Positions 33,527 through 40,981 of a stretch of 53,076 bases of DNA are shown piece by piece. The stretch's first letter is position 1, and each line of letters opens with the position of its first letter. Origin of the DNA: UBA11889 sp046582115 (GTDB lineage: Bacteria > Pseudomonadota > Gammaproteobacteria > Pseudomonadales > Azotimanducaceae); the NCBI GenBank assembly GCA_046582115.1, contig JAYGFA010000021.1, forward strand, positions 1 through 53,076, given 5' to 3'. Made by a program: the position numbers and the translations under genes. The notes below the pieces were generated by a model. That model saw nothing but the letters and a program-made list of their open reading frames with translations, did not search any database and was not told the DNA's origin.

Positions 33527-34354
33527 CTATTTCCTTCCACGCCGACGTACGATGAGCTTATCGGTACGCTTATTTTTTCGTGTTTTGTACCCTTTAGTGG
33601 GCAATCCCTCGGGAGATACTGGATGCCTTCCTCCGGACGATTTGCCTTCGCCACCTCCATGCGGATGATCCACCGGGTTCATCGCAACACCACGCACCGT
33701 CGGACGTACGCCAAGCCACCGATTCGCCCCGGCTTTACCCAACGAACGCAAATTGTGTTCACCGCTTCCTACTTCCCCTATGGTCGCTCGACACTCTGCT
33801 AATACACGTCGCATTTCACCCGAACGCATGCGCAGCGTCGCATACAATCCTTCCCGTGCGACCAGTTGCGCGGAACAGCCCGCGCTCCTTACCAGTTGGG
33901 CACCCTTTCCCGGTTTAAGCTCGACGCAATGAATGACGCTGCCCAATGGAATACTTTTCAGGGCCATCGCGTTACCGGGACGAACTGGTGCTGACGCACC
34001 AGACATGAGTTCGTCTCCCACTCGCAAGGTCTTCGCCGCAATGACGTAGCGTCGCTCACCGTCGGCATATTTCAATAAAGCGATATTAGCGGTTCGATTT
34101 GGGTCGTATTCGAGTCGCTCCACCCACGCTCGGACACCATCCTTATTCCTCCTGAAATCAATTTTTCGGTAGTGCTGCTTGTGCCCACCACCGCGATGGC
34201 GCGCAGTGATTCGTCCTGCCGAATTACGCCCCCCGGTCCCACTCTGAGACTCGATAAGCGGTTTGTACGGGGTGCCCTTATGTAAATCACTATCCACTAC
34301 ACGAACCACGAAGCGTCTTCCCGGAGAGGTCGGCTTGGCCTTAATGATTGGCAC
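33527..34354 (-). CDS. rplB: 50S ribosomal protein L2
   Basis: 275 residues: KPTSPGRRFVVRVVDSDLHKG, GRNSAGRITARHRGGGHKQHYRKIDF, and the C-terminal VRGVAMNPVDHPHGGGEGKSSGGRHPVSP, containing the conserved His needed for peptidyl-transfer activity. It starts GTG, sharing a base with the rplW stop (TAGTG). Confidence 0.98.
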   Translation of the reverse strand: MPIIKAKPTSPGRRFVVRVVDSDLHKGTPYKPLIESQSGTGGRNSAGRITARHRGGGHKQHYRKIDFRRNKDGVRAWVERLEYDPNRTANIALLKYADGERRYVIAAKTLRVGDELMSGASAPVRPGNAMALKSIPLGSVIHCVELKPGKGAQLVRSAGCSAQLVAREGLYATLRMRSGEMRRVLAECRATIGEVGSGEHNLRSLGKAGANRWLGVRPTVRGVAMNPVDHPHGGGEGKSSGGRHPVSPEGLPTKGYKTRKNKRTDKLIVRRRGRK

Positions 34355-34653
34355 TAGGCAGCCCCCTCGGTGAAGTCAATATCTTGTCCATCAGCCACTC
34401 GAACGTACGCTTTTTTCCAGTTCCTAGATCGCGACATTCCTCGAAAAGTACGTTTTATTTTTCCTTTCACATTAACCGTCGTGACGTTTTTGACTGACAC
34501 TTTAAAAATCGTCTCCACCGCACGTTTGATCTCGTGCTTAGTTGCGTCTGATGCAACCTTGAATGCGTATTGATTTGACTGCTCACCGACGACGGATACC
34601 TTCTCCGAGATATGCGGTTCTGCAAGCACGCTGTATAGTCGATCGGAATTCAT
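34354..34653 (-). CDS. rplW: 50S ribosomal protein L23
   Basis: 99 residues: LYSVLAEPHISEKVSVVGEQ, YAFKVASDATKHEIKRAVETIFKVSVKNVTTVNVKGK. L23 at the tunnel exit is the dock for trigger factor and SRP. Its ATG overlaps the rplD stop by four bases (ATGA) and its stop overlaps the rplB start. Confidence 0.97.
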   Translation of the reverse strand: MNSDRLYSVLAEPHISEKVSVVGEQSNQYAFKVASDATKHEIKRAVETIFKVSVKNVTTVNVKGKIKRTFRGMSRSRNWKKAYVRVADGQDIDFTEGAA

Positions 34654-35255
34654 ACCAACGTCTCTTCTACATTCTTAAGGGCCTCGACGGTCATGAGTAC
34701 TTTCTCATGACTAATCAAACTGACGGGATCAATGCCTTTGGGGTCCAGAACGTTGACGCTCTTAAGGTTTCTTGCAGCCAGTACCAGTTCATCGTTCAAT
34801 TCATGAGCGACGATGAGTACATCTTTAAGATCCATGTCCCGCAGTTTGTCTGCTAGTGCCTTTGTCTTATGGGTATCTATGGAAAATTCTTTAGTGATGA
34901 TCAATCGATTTTGGCGAATTAGTTCTGAGAGGATGCAACGTAGCGCTCCCCTATACATCCTGCGATTCACTTTCTGCGAGAAATCCCGCGGCTTCGACGG
35001 AAACGCCCGTCCGCCCCCGCGCCAAATTGGGCTTCGTATCGAACCTGCCCTCGCTCTACCTGTACCCTTTTGCCGCCAGGGTTTTCTGCCGCCTCCACGA
35101 ACTTCTGCTCGCGTTTTTTGCGCGCTCGAACCGCTTCGTCCTGCCGCCATAAAAGCAGTCACGACTTGGTGCACTAGCGCTTCATTGTATTCACGGCCGA
35201 AGGCGATTTCGGAAAGCTCCACCGATTCATCACTGGATACCAGTGACAGATTCAT
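34650..35255 (-). CDS. rplD: 50S ribosomal protein L4
   Basis: 201 residues: the tunnel loop is in RGGGRKPWRQKGTGRARAGSIRSPIWRGGG, then NRRMYRGALRCILSELIRQNRLI. In E. coli L4 also represses its own S10 operon by leader attenuation. Here the leader before rpsJ is short, and a structured spacer follows rpsJ. ATGA overlap with rplC. Confidence 0.97.
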   Translation of the reverse strand: MNLSLVSSDESVELSEIAFGREYNEALVHQVVTAFMAAGRSGSSAQKTRAEVRGGGRKPWRQKGTGRARAGSIRSPIWRGGGRAFPSKPRDFSQKVNRRMYRGALRCILSELIRQNRLIITKEFSIDTHKTKALADKLRDMDLKDVLIVAHELNDELVLAARNLKSVNVLDPKGIDPVSLISHEKVLMTVEALKNVEETLV

Positions 35256-35944
35256 GTTGTGACTCCCTCATCGACCCTCGCTTCTGGCGATGTTGAGGGA
35301 TTTTGTGTACCCGCTTTAACGCCCGGCACGACAATCACGTCTCCACCCTCATGACCCGGTACTGCGCCTTTGACAAGCAGGAAATTCCTTTCACGATCAA
35401 CGCGAACAACAACTAGATTCTGCGTCGTTACTTGTACGTTTCCTAGGTGGCCCGCCATCTTTTTGCCTTTAAATACCCGTCCTGGCGTCTGACACTGACC
35501 GATCGAGCCCGGTGCACGGTGTGAAATGGAATTGCCGTGCGTGTAGTCTTGGTGACGAAAGTTCCAGCGTTTGATGCCTCCAGCAAAACCCTTGCCTTTT
35601 GAAGTTCCAGTGACATCAACAATTTGCCCTTCAAAGAACTGGTCCAACGTCAATTCCTTGCCTACAACCAACTCTTCGGCCGGATTGTCTAAACGAAATT
35701 CCCAAAGCCCGCGACCAGCTTCGCTATTTGCCTTTGAGAAATGTCCCATGAGCGGTCGTGATATTGCACTATTCCCACAAGTACCGGTGGTAACTTGAAT
35801 CGCGTCATACCCATCGACTTCCTTCGATTTCACTTGGGTAACACGGTTCGCCTCGACACCGATAACGGTAACCGGCGTCGATGCACCCGCTTCGTCGAAA
35901 ACACGCGTCATCCCTAGCTTTTGGCCTACTATACCCGTGGCCAT
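35252..35944 (-). CDS. rplC: 50S ribosomal protein L3
   Basis: 230 residues: ATGIVGQKLGMTRVFDEAGA, then FEGQIVDVTGTSKGKGFAGGIKRWNF and GNSISHRAPGSIGQCQTPGRVFKGKKMAGHLG, with the Gln that is methylated by PrmB in E. coli. It has a short acidic C-terminal tail not seen in E. coli (209 residues). ATG 35944 has GGAAGAA upstream. It is set apart from rpsJ by 153 bases. Confidence 0.97.
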   Translation of the reverse strand: MATGIVGQKLGMTRVFDEAGASTPVTVIGVEANRVTQVKSKEVDGYDAIQVTTGTCGNSAISRPLMGHFSKANSEAGRGLWEFRLDNPAEELVVGKELTLDQFFEGQIVDVTGTSKGKGFAGGIKRWNFRHQDYTHGNSISHRAPGSIGQCQTPGRVFKGKKMAGHLGNVQVTTQNLVVVRVDRERNFLLVKGAVPGHEGGDVIVVPGVKAGTQNPSTSPEARVDEGVTT

Positions 35945-36097
35945 GTTCTTCCTATCCTTCATTCGTGACCGAAGCCATGTTGCAAGTGGCCGTTTATCCA
36001 GTTACCTGGATAAACGGCCAAGACGTTATTCACTAGTCCCCATTCGGGACCCTGTATTTCCCCAACTATTGTTAGCTGTTGGAGAACGATCCTTTAC
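35945..36097 (-). promoter_or_regulatory. Structured spacer between rpsJ and rplC with a perfect 15-bp hairpin
   Basis: Other gaps among the ribosomal genes from here to rpoA are mostly under 25 bases. This one is 153. On the minus strand it holds, in order, CCAAC/GTTGG with an 11-base loop, GTCCC/GGGAC with a five-base loop, and a perfect 15-bp stem at 36020-36006 and 36001-35987 (TGGCCGTTTATCCAG and its complement, loop of four). No T tract follows, so it is not a plain terminator. Candidate roles are autogenous control of rplC onward by L4, mRNA processing, or attenuation. This is inference. Confidence 0.6.
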
Positions 36098-36412
36098 TCA
36101 ATTCAAACTGATCTCCACCTCCACTCCTGCCGCAAGATCGAGTTTCATGAGTGCATCAACCGTCTTTTCAGTAGGTTCCAAAATATCGATAAGTCGTTTG
36201 TGCGTTCGGATCTCATATTGATCGCGCGCATCCTTATCGACGTGGGGAGATATCAGCACCGTAAAACGTTCCTTTCGGGTTGGTAATGGAATGGGTCCAA
36301 GCACTTGAGCACCCGTACGCTTAGCCGTATCCACAATTTCTTCTGTCGATACATCTATTAACCGATGGTCAAACGCCTTCAGGCGTATACGAATGCGTTG
36401 GTTTTCAGCCAC
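36098..36412 (-). CDS. rpsJ: 30S ribosomal protein S10 / NusE
   Basis: 104 residues: NQRIRIRLKAFDHRLIDVSTEEIVDTAKRTGAQVLGPIPLPTRKERFTVLISPHVDKDARDQYEIRTHKRL, in continuous family match. It serves in the small-subunit head and, with NusB and NusG, in antitermination. The start is GTG with GGAAAG seven bases ahead. First gene of the S10 cluster; its own promoter candidate lies at 36483-36511. Confidence 0.97.
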   Translation of the reverse strand: MAENQRIRIRLKAFDHRLIDVSTEEIVDTAKRTGAQVLGPIPLPTRKERFTVLISPHVDKDARDQYEIRTHKRLIDILEPTEKTVDALMKLDLAAGVEVEISLN

Positions 36413-36482
36413 TTACTTTCCAAATCGATTTTTCTGCGACACTTCTGGGAGACGAAGTATCGGCCTCTCGAACGGACCGCGA

Positions 36483-36511
36483 CTCATAATCGCGCGTTAA
36501 CTGAGTGTAAA
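36483..36511 (-). promoter_or_regulatory. Candidate sigma70 promoter for the S10 cluster
   Basis: On the minus strand a -35 TTTACA (36511-36506) and a -10 TATGAG (36488-36483) are 17 bases apart, followed by the GC-rich TCGCGGTCC. It lies just behind the tuf terminator and about 70 bases before rpsJ. A GC-rich start region fits stringent control. Not proven. Confidence 0.5.
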
Positions 36512-36518
36512 CTTGGAA

Positions 36519-36539
36519 AACCCGCCTTCTTAGCGGGTT
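36519..36539 (-). terminator. Intrinsic terminator after tuf
   Basis: On the minus strand AACCCGC, loop TAAGAAG, GCGGGTT, followed by TTCC (so GGGTTTTCC reads through the arm). It lies about 55 bases after the tuf stop and directly before the rpsJ promoter candidate. A seven-base stem with a short T run suggests partial termination between the str and S10 units. Confidence 0.6.
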
Positions 36540-36593
36540 ACAAGACGATTAGACCTATTGTTTCTTGCCAATCGTCGGTCGATCACTCGATAC

Positions 36594-37790
36594 CTAAGTG
36601 ACAATTTTGGTGACGACACCTGCGCCAACTGTTCGGCCGCCCTCGCGGATAGCAAATCGGACTCCTTCATCCATTGCAATCGGACTAATCAGTTCCACAT
36701 TCATGTTGATGTTGTCTCCCGGCATCACCATCTCAACGTCAGTAGGCAGCTCCACCGCACCGGTGACATCAGTAGTCCGAAAATAGAACTGAGGGCGGTA
36801 ACCTTTGAAGAACGGCGTGTGTCGCCCACCTTCGTCCTTCGATAATACATATACCGTCGCCTCAAATTGCGTATGCGGAGTGATCGAACCCGGTTTTGCC
36901 AGCACTTGACCGCGTTCTACTTCTTCACGCTTAGTACCCCGCAACAGAACCCCGATGTTCTCGCCTGCCCGACCTTCGTCAAGCAACTTACGGAACATCT
37001 CAACCCCTGTGCAAGTCGTCGTCTCGGTATCTCGTATACCTACAATCTCGATCGCATCGCCAACATTAACGATTCCACGGTCAACTCGACCCGTCACTAC
37101 CGTTCCCCGTCCTGAAATCGAAAAAACGTCCTCGATTGGCATCAGAAAGGGCTCATCAACAGGTCGATCTGGCTCTGGAATATATTCATCCAGCGTTGCG
37201 ACTAGCTGCTTCACACTCTCCGTTCCTAGCTCTCCTTCGTCTCCCTCCAAGGCTTGCAACGCACTACCAACTACTATCGGCGTGTCCGAAGGAAATTCGT
37301 ATTGTTCCAGTAACTCTTGAATGTCCATGGTTACCAGTTCCACGAACTCTTCGCGTTCACCATCGTCAAGCATGTCTGCCTTGTTCATGTAGACCACAAT
37401 CCGCGGGACACCTACCTGTCGTGCCAGCAAAATATGCTCCCGCGTTTGCGGCATCGGACCATCAATCGCTGAAACCACCAAAATGGCTCCATCCATCTGC
37501 GCAGCACCCGTGATCATGTTCTTTACATAATCCGCGTGCCCCGGACAGTCTACGTGAGCGTAGTGACGGTTCACCGTCTCATACTCAACGTGTGAAGTAG
37601 CTATCGTAATCCCGCGCTCGCGTTCTTCCGGTGCATTATCAATCGAGTCAAACTCCCTGACCTCTCCTCCCATATCCGCAGCACATATCTTGGTCATGGC
37701 AGCCGTTAACGTCGTCTTACCATGATCAACGTGTCCTATCGTACCCACATTGATATGTGGCTTAGTTCGCTCAAATTTCTCTTTGGCCAT
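36594..37790 (-). CDS. tuf: Elongation factor Tu (copy 1)
   Basis: 398 residues. It brings aminoacyl-tRNA to the ribosome as a GTP complex. G1 is GHVDHGKT (residues 18-25), G2 has RGITI, G3 is DCPGHADY, and G4 reads NKAD in place of the more common NKCD. Domain 2/3 residues VEMFRKLLDEGRAGENIGVLLRG and PGDNINMNVELI are present. It is twelve bases after fusA, as in the str operon. A second copy runs off the window end at 53076, and the shared 3' parts differ at only two bases. Confidence 0.98.
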   Translation of the reverse strand: MAKEKFERTKPHINVGTIGHVDHGKTTLTAAMTKICAADMGGEVREFDSIDNAPEERERGITIATSHVEYETVNRHYAHVDCPGHADYVKNMITGAAQMDGAILVVSAIDGPMPQTREHILLARQVGVPRIVVYMNKADMLDDGEREEFVELVTMDIQELLEQYEFPSDTPIVVGSALQALEGDEGELGTESVKQLVATLDEYIPEPDRPVDEPFLMPIEDVFSISGRGTVVTGRVDRGIVNVGDAIEIVGIRDTETTTCTGVEMFRKLLDEGRAGENIGVLLRGTKREEVERGQVLAKPGSITPHTQFEATVYVLSKDEGGRHTPFFKGYRPQFYFRTTDVTGAVELPTDVEMVMPGDNINMNVELISPIAMDEGVRFAIREGGRTVGAGVVTKIVT

Positions 37791-37802
37791 TACCTAAAGT
37801 CC

Positions 37803-39896
37803 CTAGTTTGACTTGATCGTGGCAGCGACACTATCGGGTACCTCTTCGTACCTAGAAAACTCCATAGTGTAGGTTGCCCTACCCTGAGTAGCTGAGCGGA
37901 GGTCCGTCGAATAACCGAACATCTCACCCAACGGAACGGATGAACGTACGATACGGCCAGCTGGATTCTCGTCCATGCCATCGATAATTCCACGGCGACG
38001 GTTGAGGTCACCGACCACGTCTCCCATATAATCGTCTGGGGTAACAACTTCGACAGCCATCACGGGTTCAAGTAAAACTGGGTTGGCGCTGAGCGCGGCT
38101 TCGCGCATCGCCATCGATCCCGCGATTTTAAATGCCATCTCTGAGGAATCCACGTCATGAAAAGATCCATCGTAGAGCGTGGCGCGGATATTGATTAATG
38201 GATAACCAGCGATTACGCCATTCTCCAATTGTTCTCGGATCCCCTTATTAACTGCGGGGATGTATTCCTTGGGAACAGCGCCTCCTGCAATCTTATCGAT
38301 GAATTCATAATTTACTTCAGCATCTAAAAGGGGTTCAACGCGTATCCACACATGTCCATATTGGCCTCTACCCCCCGTTTGGCGAATAAACTTACCTTCA
38401 GCTTCCACTTCTGCTCGAATCGTCTCTCGGTATGCCACTTGAGGCTTTCCAATATTTGCTTCGACACTGAATTCTCTCTTCATCCGTTCAACGATAATGT
38501 CTAGATGTAACTCTCCCATACCCGCGATGATCGTCTGTCCAGATTCTTCATCTGTAGTCACTCTAAACGACGGATCCTCTTGCGCTAGTTTCCCTAACGC
38601 AGTACCCATCTTTTCTTGATCGGCAACAGATTTTGGCTCAACAGCGACATGAATAACGGGCTCGGGAAACTCCATTCGCTCGAGAGTAATTTGATCAGCC
38701 ACATCACACAGCGTGTCACCTGTAGTGACATCTTTAAGACCAATCGCAGCGGCGATATCGCCGGCACGCACTTCCTTAATCTCATTCCTAGAGTTCGAAT
38801 GCATCTGTACCATTCGACCGACTCTTTCACGCTTATCCTTGACGGGGTTATACACCTGATCGCCAGAATTCAGGACTCCGGAATACACCCGGAAAAAGGT
38901 CAGTGTTCCAACAAACGGATCGGTAGCAATCTTGAACGCTAATGCGGAAAAGGGCACCTCGTCATTGGATTCTCTAATTCCCATTGTTTCTCGGTCTTTA
39001 AGAAGGCCTTCAATCGCCTTTACCTCGGTGGGCGCAGGTAAGAAATCGATGACAGCGTCGAGCATCGCTTGCACGCCCTTGTTCTTGAACGCGGACCCAC
39101 ACAATGCAGGTACTATTTCGTTTGCTAGCGTCCGAATACGCAAACCTTGCTTTATTTCTTTTTCAGTTAGCTCGCCTTCCTCAAGGTATTTATCCAATAG
39201 TTCTTCAGAGGCTTCAGCGGCCGCTTCCATCATTTGTTCGCGCCATATATTTGCATCGGAAATCAAATCCTGCGGGATATCCCGAGCTTCATACGTACGC
39301 CCCTGGTCCGATTCATCCCAATAAATCGCCTTCATGCGAACAAGGTCGATCACGCCCTCGAACTTTTCTTCTGCCCCAAGAGCCAGTTGAACCGGAACTG
39401 GATTGGACCCTAGTCGTTCGCGAATTTGTTCTACAACTCGAAGAAAGTCTGCCCCGGCCCTATCCATTTTGTTGACGAAAACCATGCGGGGGACTTCATA
39501 ACGGTTAGCCTGCCGCCAAACGGTTTCCGATTGTGGCTCAACGCCTGAGGTACCACAAAAAATAACGACCGCGCCGTCGAGAACCCGCAGACTGCGCTCT
39601 ACCTCAATGGTGAAATCAACGTGGCCTGGCGTGTCGATAATATTAATTCGATGTTCGTCATATTGCTGGTTCATTCCACTCCAGAAACAAGTGGTAGCTG
39701 CAGAAGTAATCGTTATACCGCGCTCCTGTTCTTGTTCCATCCAATCCATTATGGCCGCACCATCATGGACCTCACCAATCTTGTGCGAGAGCCCGGTATA
39801 AAACAGAACGCGTTCTGTTGTCGTGGTCTTGCCCGCATCGACGTGAGCGATAATACCGATATTTCTGTAGCGTCCTATCGACGTACTACGCGCCAT
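37803..39896 (-). CDS. fusA: Elongation factor G
   Basis: 697 residues, the translocation GTPase. G1 is AHVDAGKTTTTERVLFYTG, switch I carries EQERGITITSAATT, G3 is DTPGHVDF, and G4 is NKMDR. Domain IV tip has GGRGQYGHVWI, and the C-terminal part VMAVEVVTPDDYMGDVVGDLNRRRG. Length and motifs are those of EF-G1. It sits between rpsG and tuf. Confidence 0.98.
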   Translation of the reverse strand: MARSTSIGRYRNIGIIAHVDAGKTTTTERVLFYTGLSHKIGEVHDGAAIMDWMEQEQERGITITSAATTCFWSGMNQQYDEHRINIIDTPGHVDFTIEVERSLRVLDGAVVIFCGTSGVEPQSETVWRQANRYEVPRMVFVNKMDRAGADFLRVVEQIRERLGSNPVPVQLALGAEEKFEGVIDLVRMKAIYWDESDQGRTYEARDIPQDLISDANIWREQMMEAAAEASEELLDKYLEEGELTEKEIKQGLRIRTLANEIVPALCGSAFKNKGVQAMLDAVIDFLPAPTEVKAIEGLLKDRETMGIRESNDEVPFSALAFKIATDPFVGTLTFFRVYSGVLNSGDQVYNPVKDKRERVGRMVQMHSNSRNEIKEVRAGDIAAAIGLKDVTTGDTLCDVADQITLERMEFPEPVIHVAVEPKSVADQEKMGTALGKLAQEDPSFRVTTDEESGQTIIAGMGELHLDIIVERMKREFSVEANIGKPQVAYRETIRAEVEAEGKFIRQTGGRGQYGHVWIRVEPLLDAEVNYEFIDKIAGGAVPKEYIPAVNKGIREQLENGVIAGYPLINIRATLYDGSFHDVDSSEMAFKIAGSMAMREAALSANPVLLEPVMAVEVVTPDDYMGDVVGDLNRRRGIIDGMDENPAGRIVRSSVPLGEMFGYSTDLRSATQGRATYTMEFSRYEEVPDSVAATIKSN

Positions 39897-39934
39897 GATT
39901 TGCTCCGTTGAACGGTGTTGCTAAAAGTTTCGAT

Positions 39935-40405
39935 TCAAAATCGATAATGAGAAAACGCTTTGTTCGCGTCCGCCATGCGGTGAACGTCCTCGCGTTTTCT
40001 TACTGCAGAGCCACGTCCTTCTGAAGCATCTATCAACTCTCCCGCGAGCCGTGCGGACATCGATTTCTCACTGCGACTTCGTGCACTATCGACGACCCAA
40101 CGCATAGCCAACGCTGTACGACGGGACGGCCGTACCTCGATTGGAACTTGATACGTAGCACCGCCCACGCGTCGAGACTTAACCTCGACGAAAGGCGCTA
40201 CCGACTCCAGGGCTTTTTCAAAAACTTCGACAGGATCGCTGTGTTCCCGTGACTCAATATGATCAAGTGCTCCATATACGATTTTTTCGGCGACTGACTT
40301 CTTACCGCTAACCATCACGTGATTTATGAACTTCGCAACAGTTTGGTTGTGGTATTTAGGATCCGGAAGGATCCCTCGCTTTGCTACGATACGACGTCTC
40401 GGCAT
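39935..40405 (-). CDS. rpsG: 30S ribosomal protein S7
   Basis: 156 residues: MPRRRIVAKRGILPDPKYHNQTVAKFINHVM, then GGATYQVPIEVRPSRRTALAMRWVVDSAR. S7 nucleates head assembly. ATG at 40405 follows GGAG; a TTG directly before it is in frame. In E. coli S7 represses the str operon by binding the rpsL-rpsG spacer; here that 64-base spacer has a hairpin (40430-40454). Confidence 0.97.
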   Translation of the reverse strand: MPRRRIVAKRGILPDPKYHNQTVAKFINHVMVSGKKSVAEKIVYGALDHIESREHSDPVEVFEKALESVAPFVEVKSRRVGGATYQVPIEVRPSRRTALAMRWVVDSARSRSEKSMSARLAGELIDASEGRGSAVRKREDVHRMADANKAFSHYRF

Positions 40406-40429
40406 CAAATTTCTCCTTCTCTTCAGGTT

Positions 40430-40454
40430 GGCCCGTCACAGTAAAAGGACGGCC
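40430..40454 (-). promoter_or_regulatory. Hairpin in the rpsL-rpsG spacer, candidate S7 operator
   Basis: On the minus strand GGCCGTC (40454-40448), a ten-base loop, then GACGGGCC (40437-40430), pairing except for one bulged base. The stem ends 25 bases before the rpsG ATG. The position matches the known S7 target in the E. coli str mRNA. There is no T tract, so termination is unlikely. Function is inferred from position only. Confidence 0.45.
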
Positions 40455-40469
40455 TTACTCTGGAGTTAG

Positions 40470-40841
40470 CTATCTGCTCTTCTTCGCTCCGTATTTGGAA
40501 CGTCCCTGCTTCCTCTCGCTTACGGCGGAAGCATCAAGTGTCCCTCGGATAACGTGATATCGAACTCCCGGTAGGTCCTTAACCCGACCACCCCGAATAA
40601 GTACCACAGAGTGTTCTTGAAGATTGTGACTCTCACCTCCGATGTACGAGTTGACTTCAAATCCATTGGTCAGTCGTACTCGACAAACCTTGCGCAAGGC
40701 CGAATTAGGTTTTTTTGGCGTCGTGGTGTATACCCGCACGCAGACGCCGCGCCGCTGCGGGCAACCCTGCAATGCAGGTACATTGGTCTTAGTCTTTCGG
40801 CGTTTCCTCGGCTTTCGAACAAGTTGACTAATCCTGGCCAA
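40470..40841 (-). CDS. rpsL: 30S ribosomal protein S12
   Basis: 123 residues: ISQLVRKPRKRRKTKTNVPALQGCPQRRGVCVRVYTTTPKKPNSALRKV in continuous family match, then LIRGGRVKDLPGVRYH. Both lysines tied to streptomycin resistance (in TPKKPNS and GRVKDLP) are wild type, so no such resistance is predicted. The start is TTG at 40841 with GGAG seven bases before; no ATG lies nearby, and the family start is matched. Confidence 0.97.
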   Translation of the reverse strand: MARISQLVRKPRKRRKTKTNVPALQGCPQRRGVCVRVYTTTPKKPNSALRKVCRVRLTNGFEVNSYIGGESHNLQEHSVVLIRGGRVKDLPGVRYHVIRGTLDASAVSERKQGRSKYGAKKSR

Positions 40842-40900
40842 TCGGTTTCTCCGTACAGACTTGAGCGTATTGACAAGCTTGCTGTCTCAAAAGGCGCGCC

Positions 40901-40929
40901 ATTCTAGTAGCGCAGCACTCGCTGTTCAA
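40901..40929 (-). promoter_or_regulatory. Candidate sigma70 promoter for the str operon
   Basis: On the minus strand, TTGAAC (40929-40924), a 17-base spacer, and TAGAAT (40906-40901), with the extended-like TAC before it. The next bases are GGCGCGCC, a fully GC discriminator of the kind seen in ppGpp-controlled promoters. It lies in the 140-base rpoC-rpsL gap, about 60 bases before the rpsL start. Confidence 0.6.
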
Positions 40930-40981
40930 CAACATAACGACGGCCGTACGCGTCAACTCAAGGGTCCCATATCAGATTACC

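Noticed and set aside
33140..33802. 220-codon plus-strand frame
   Set aside because: Antisense to rplV, rpsS and rplB, all of which are certain.
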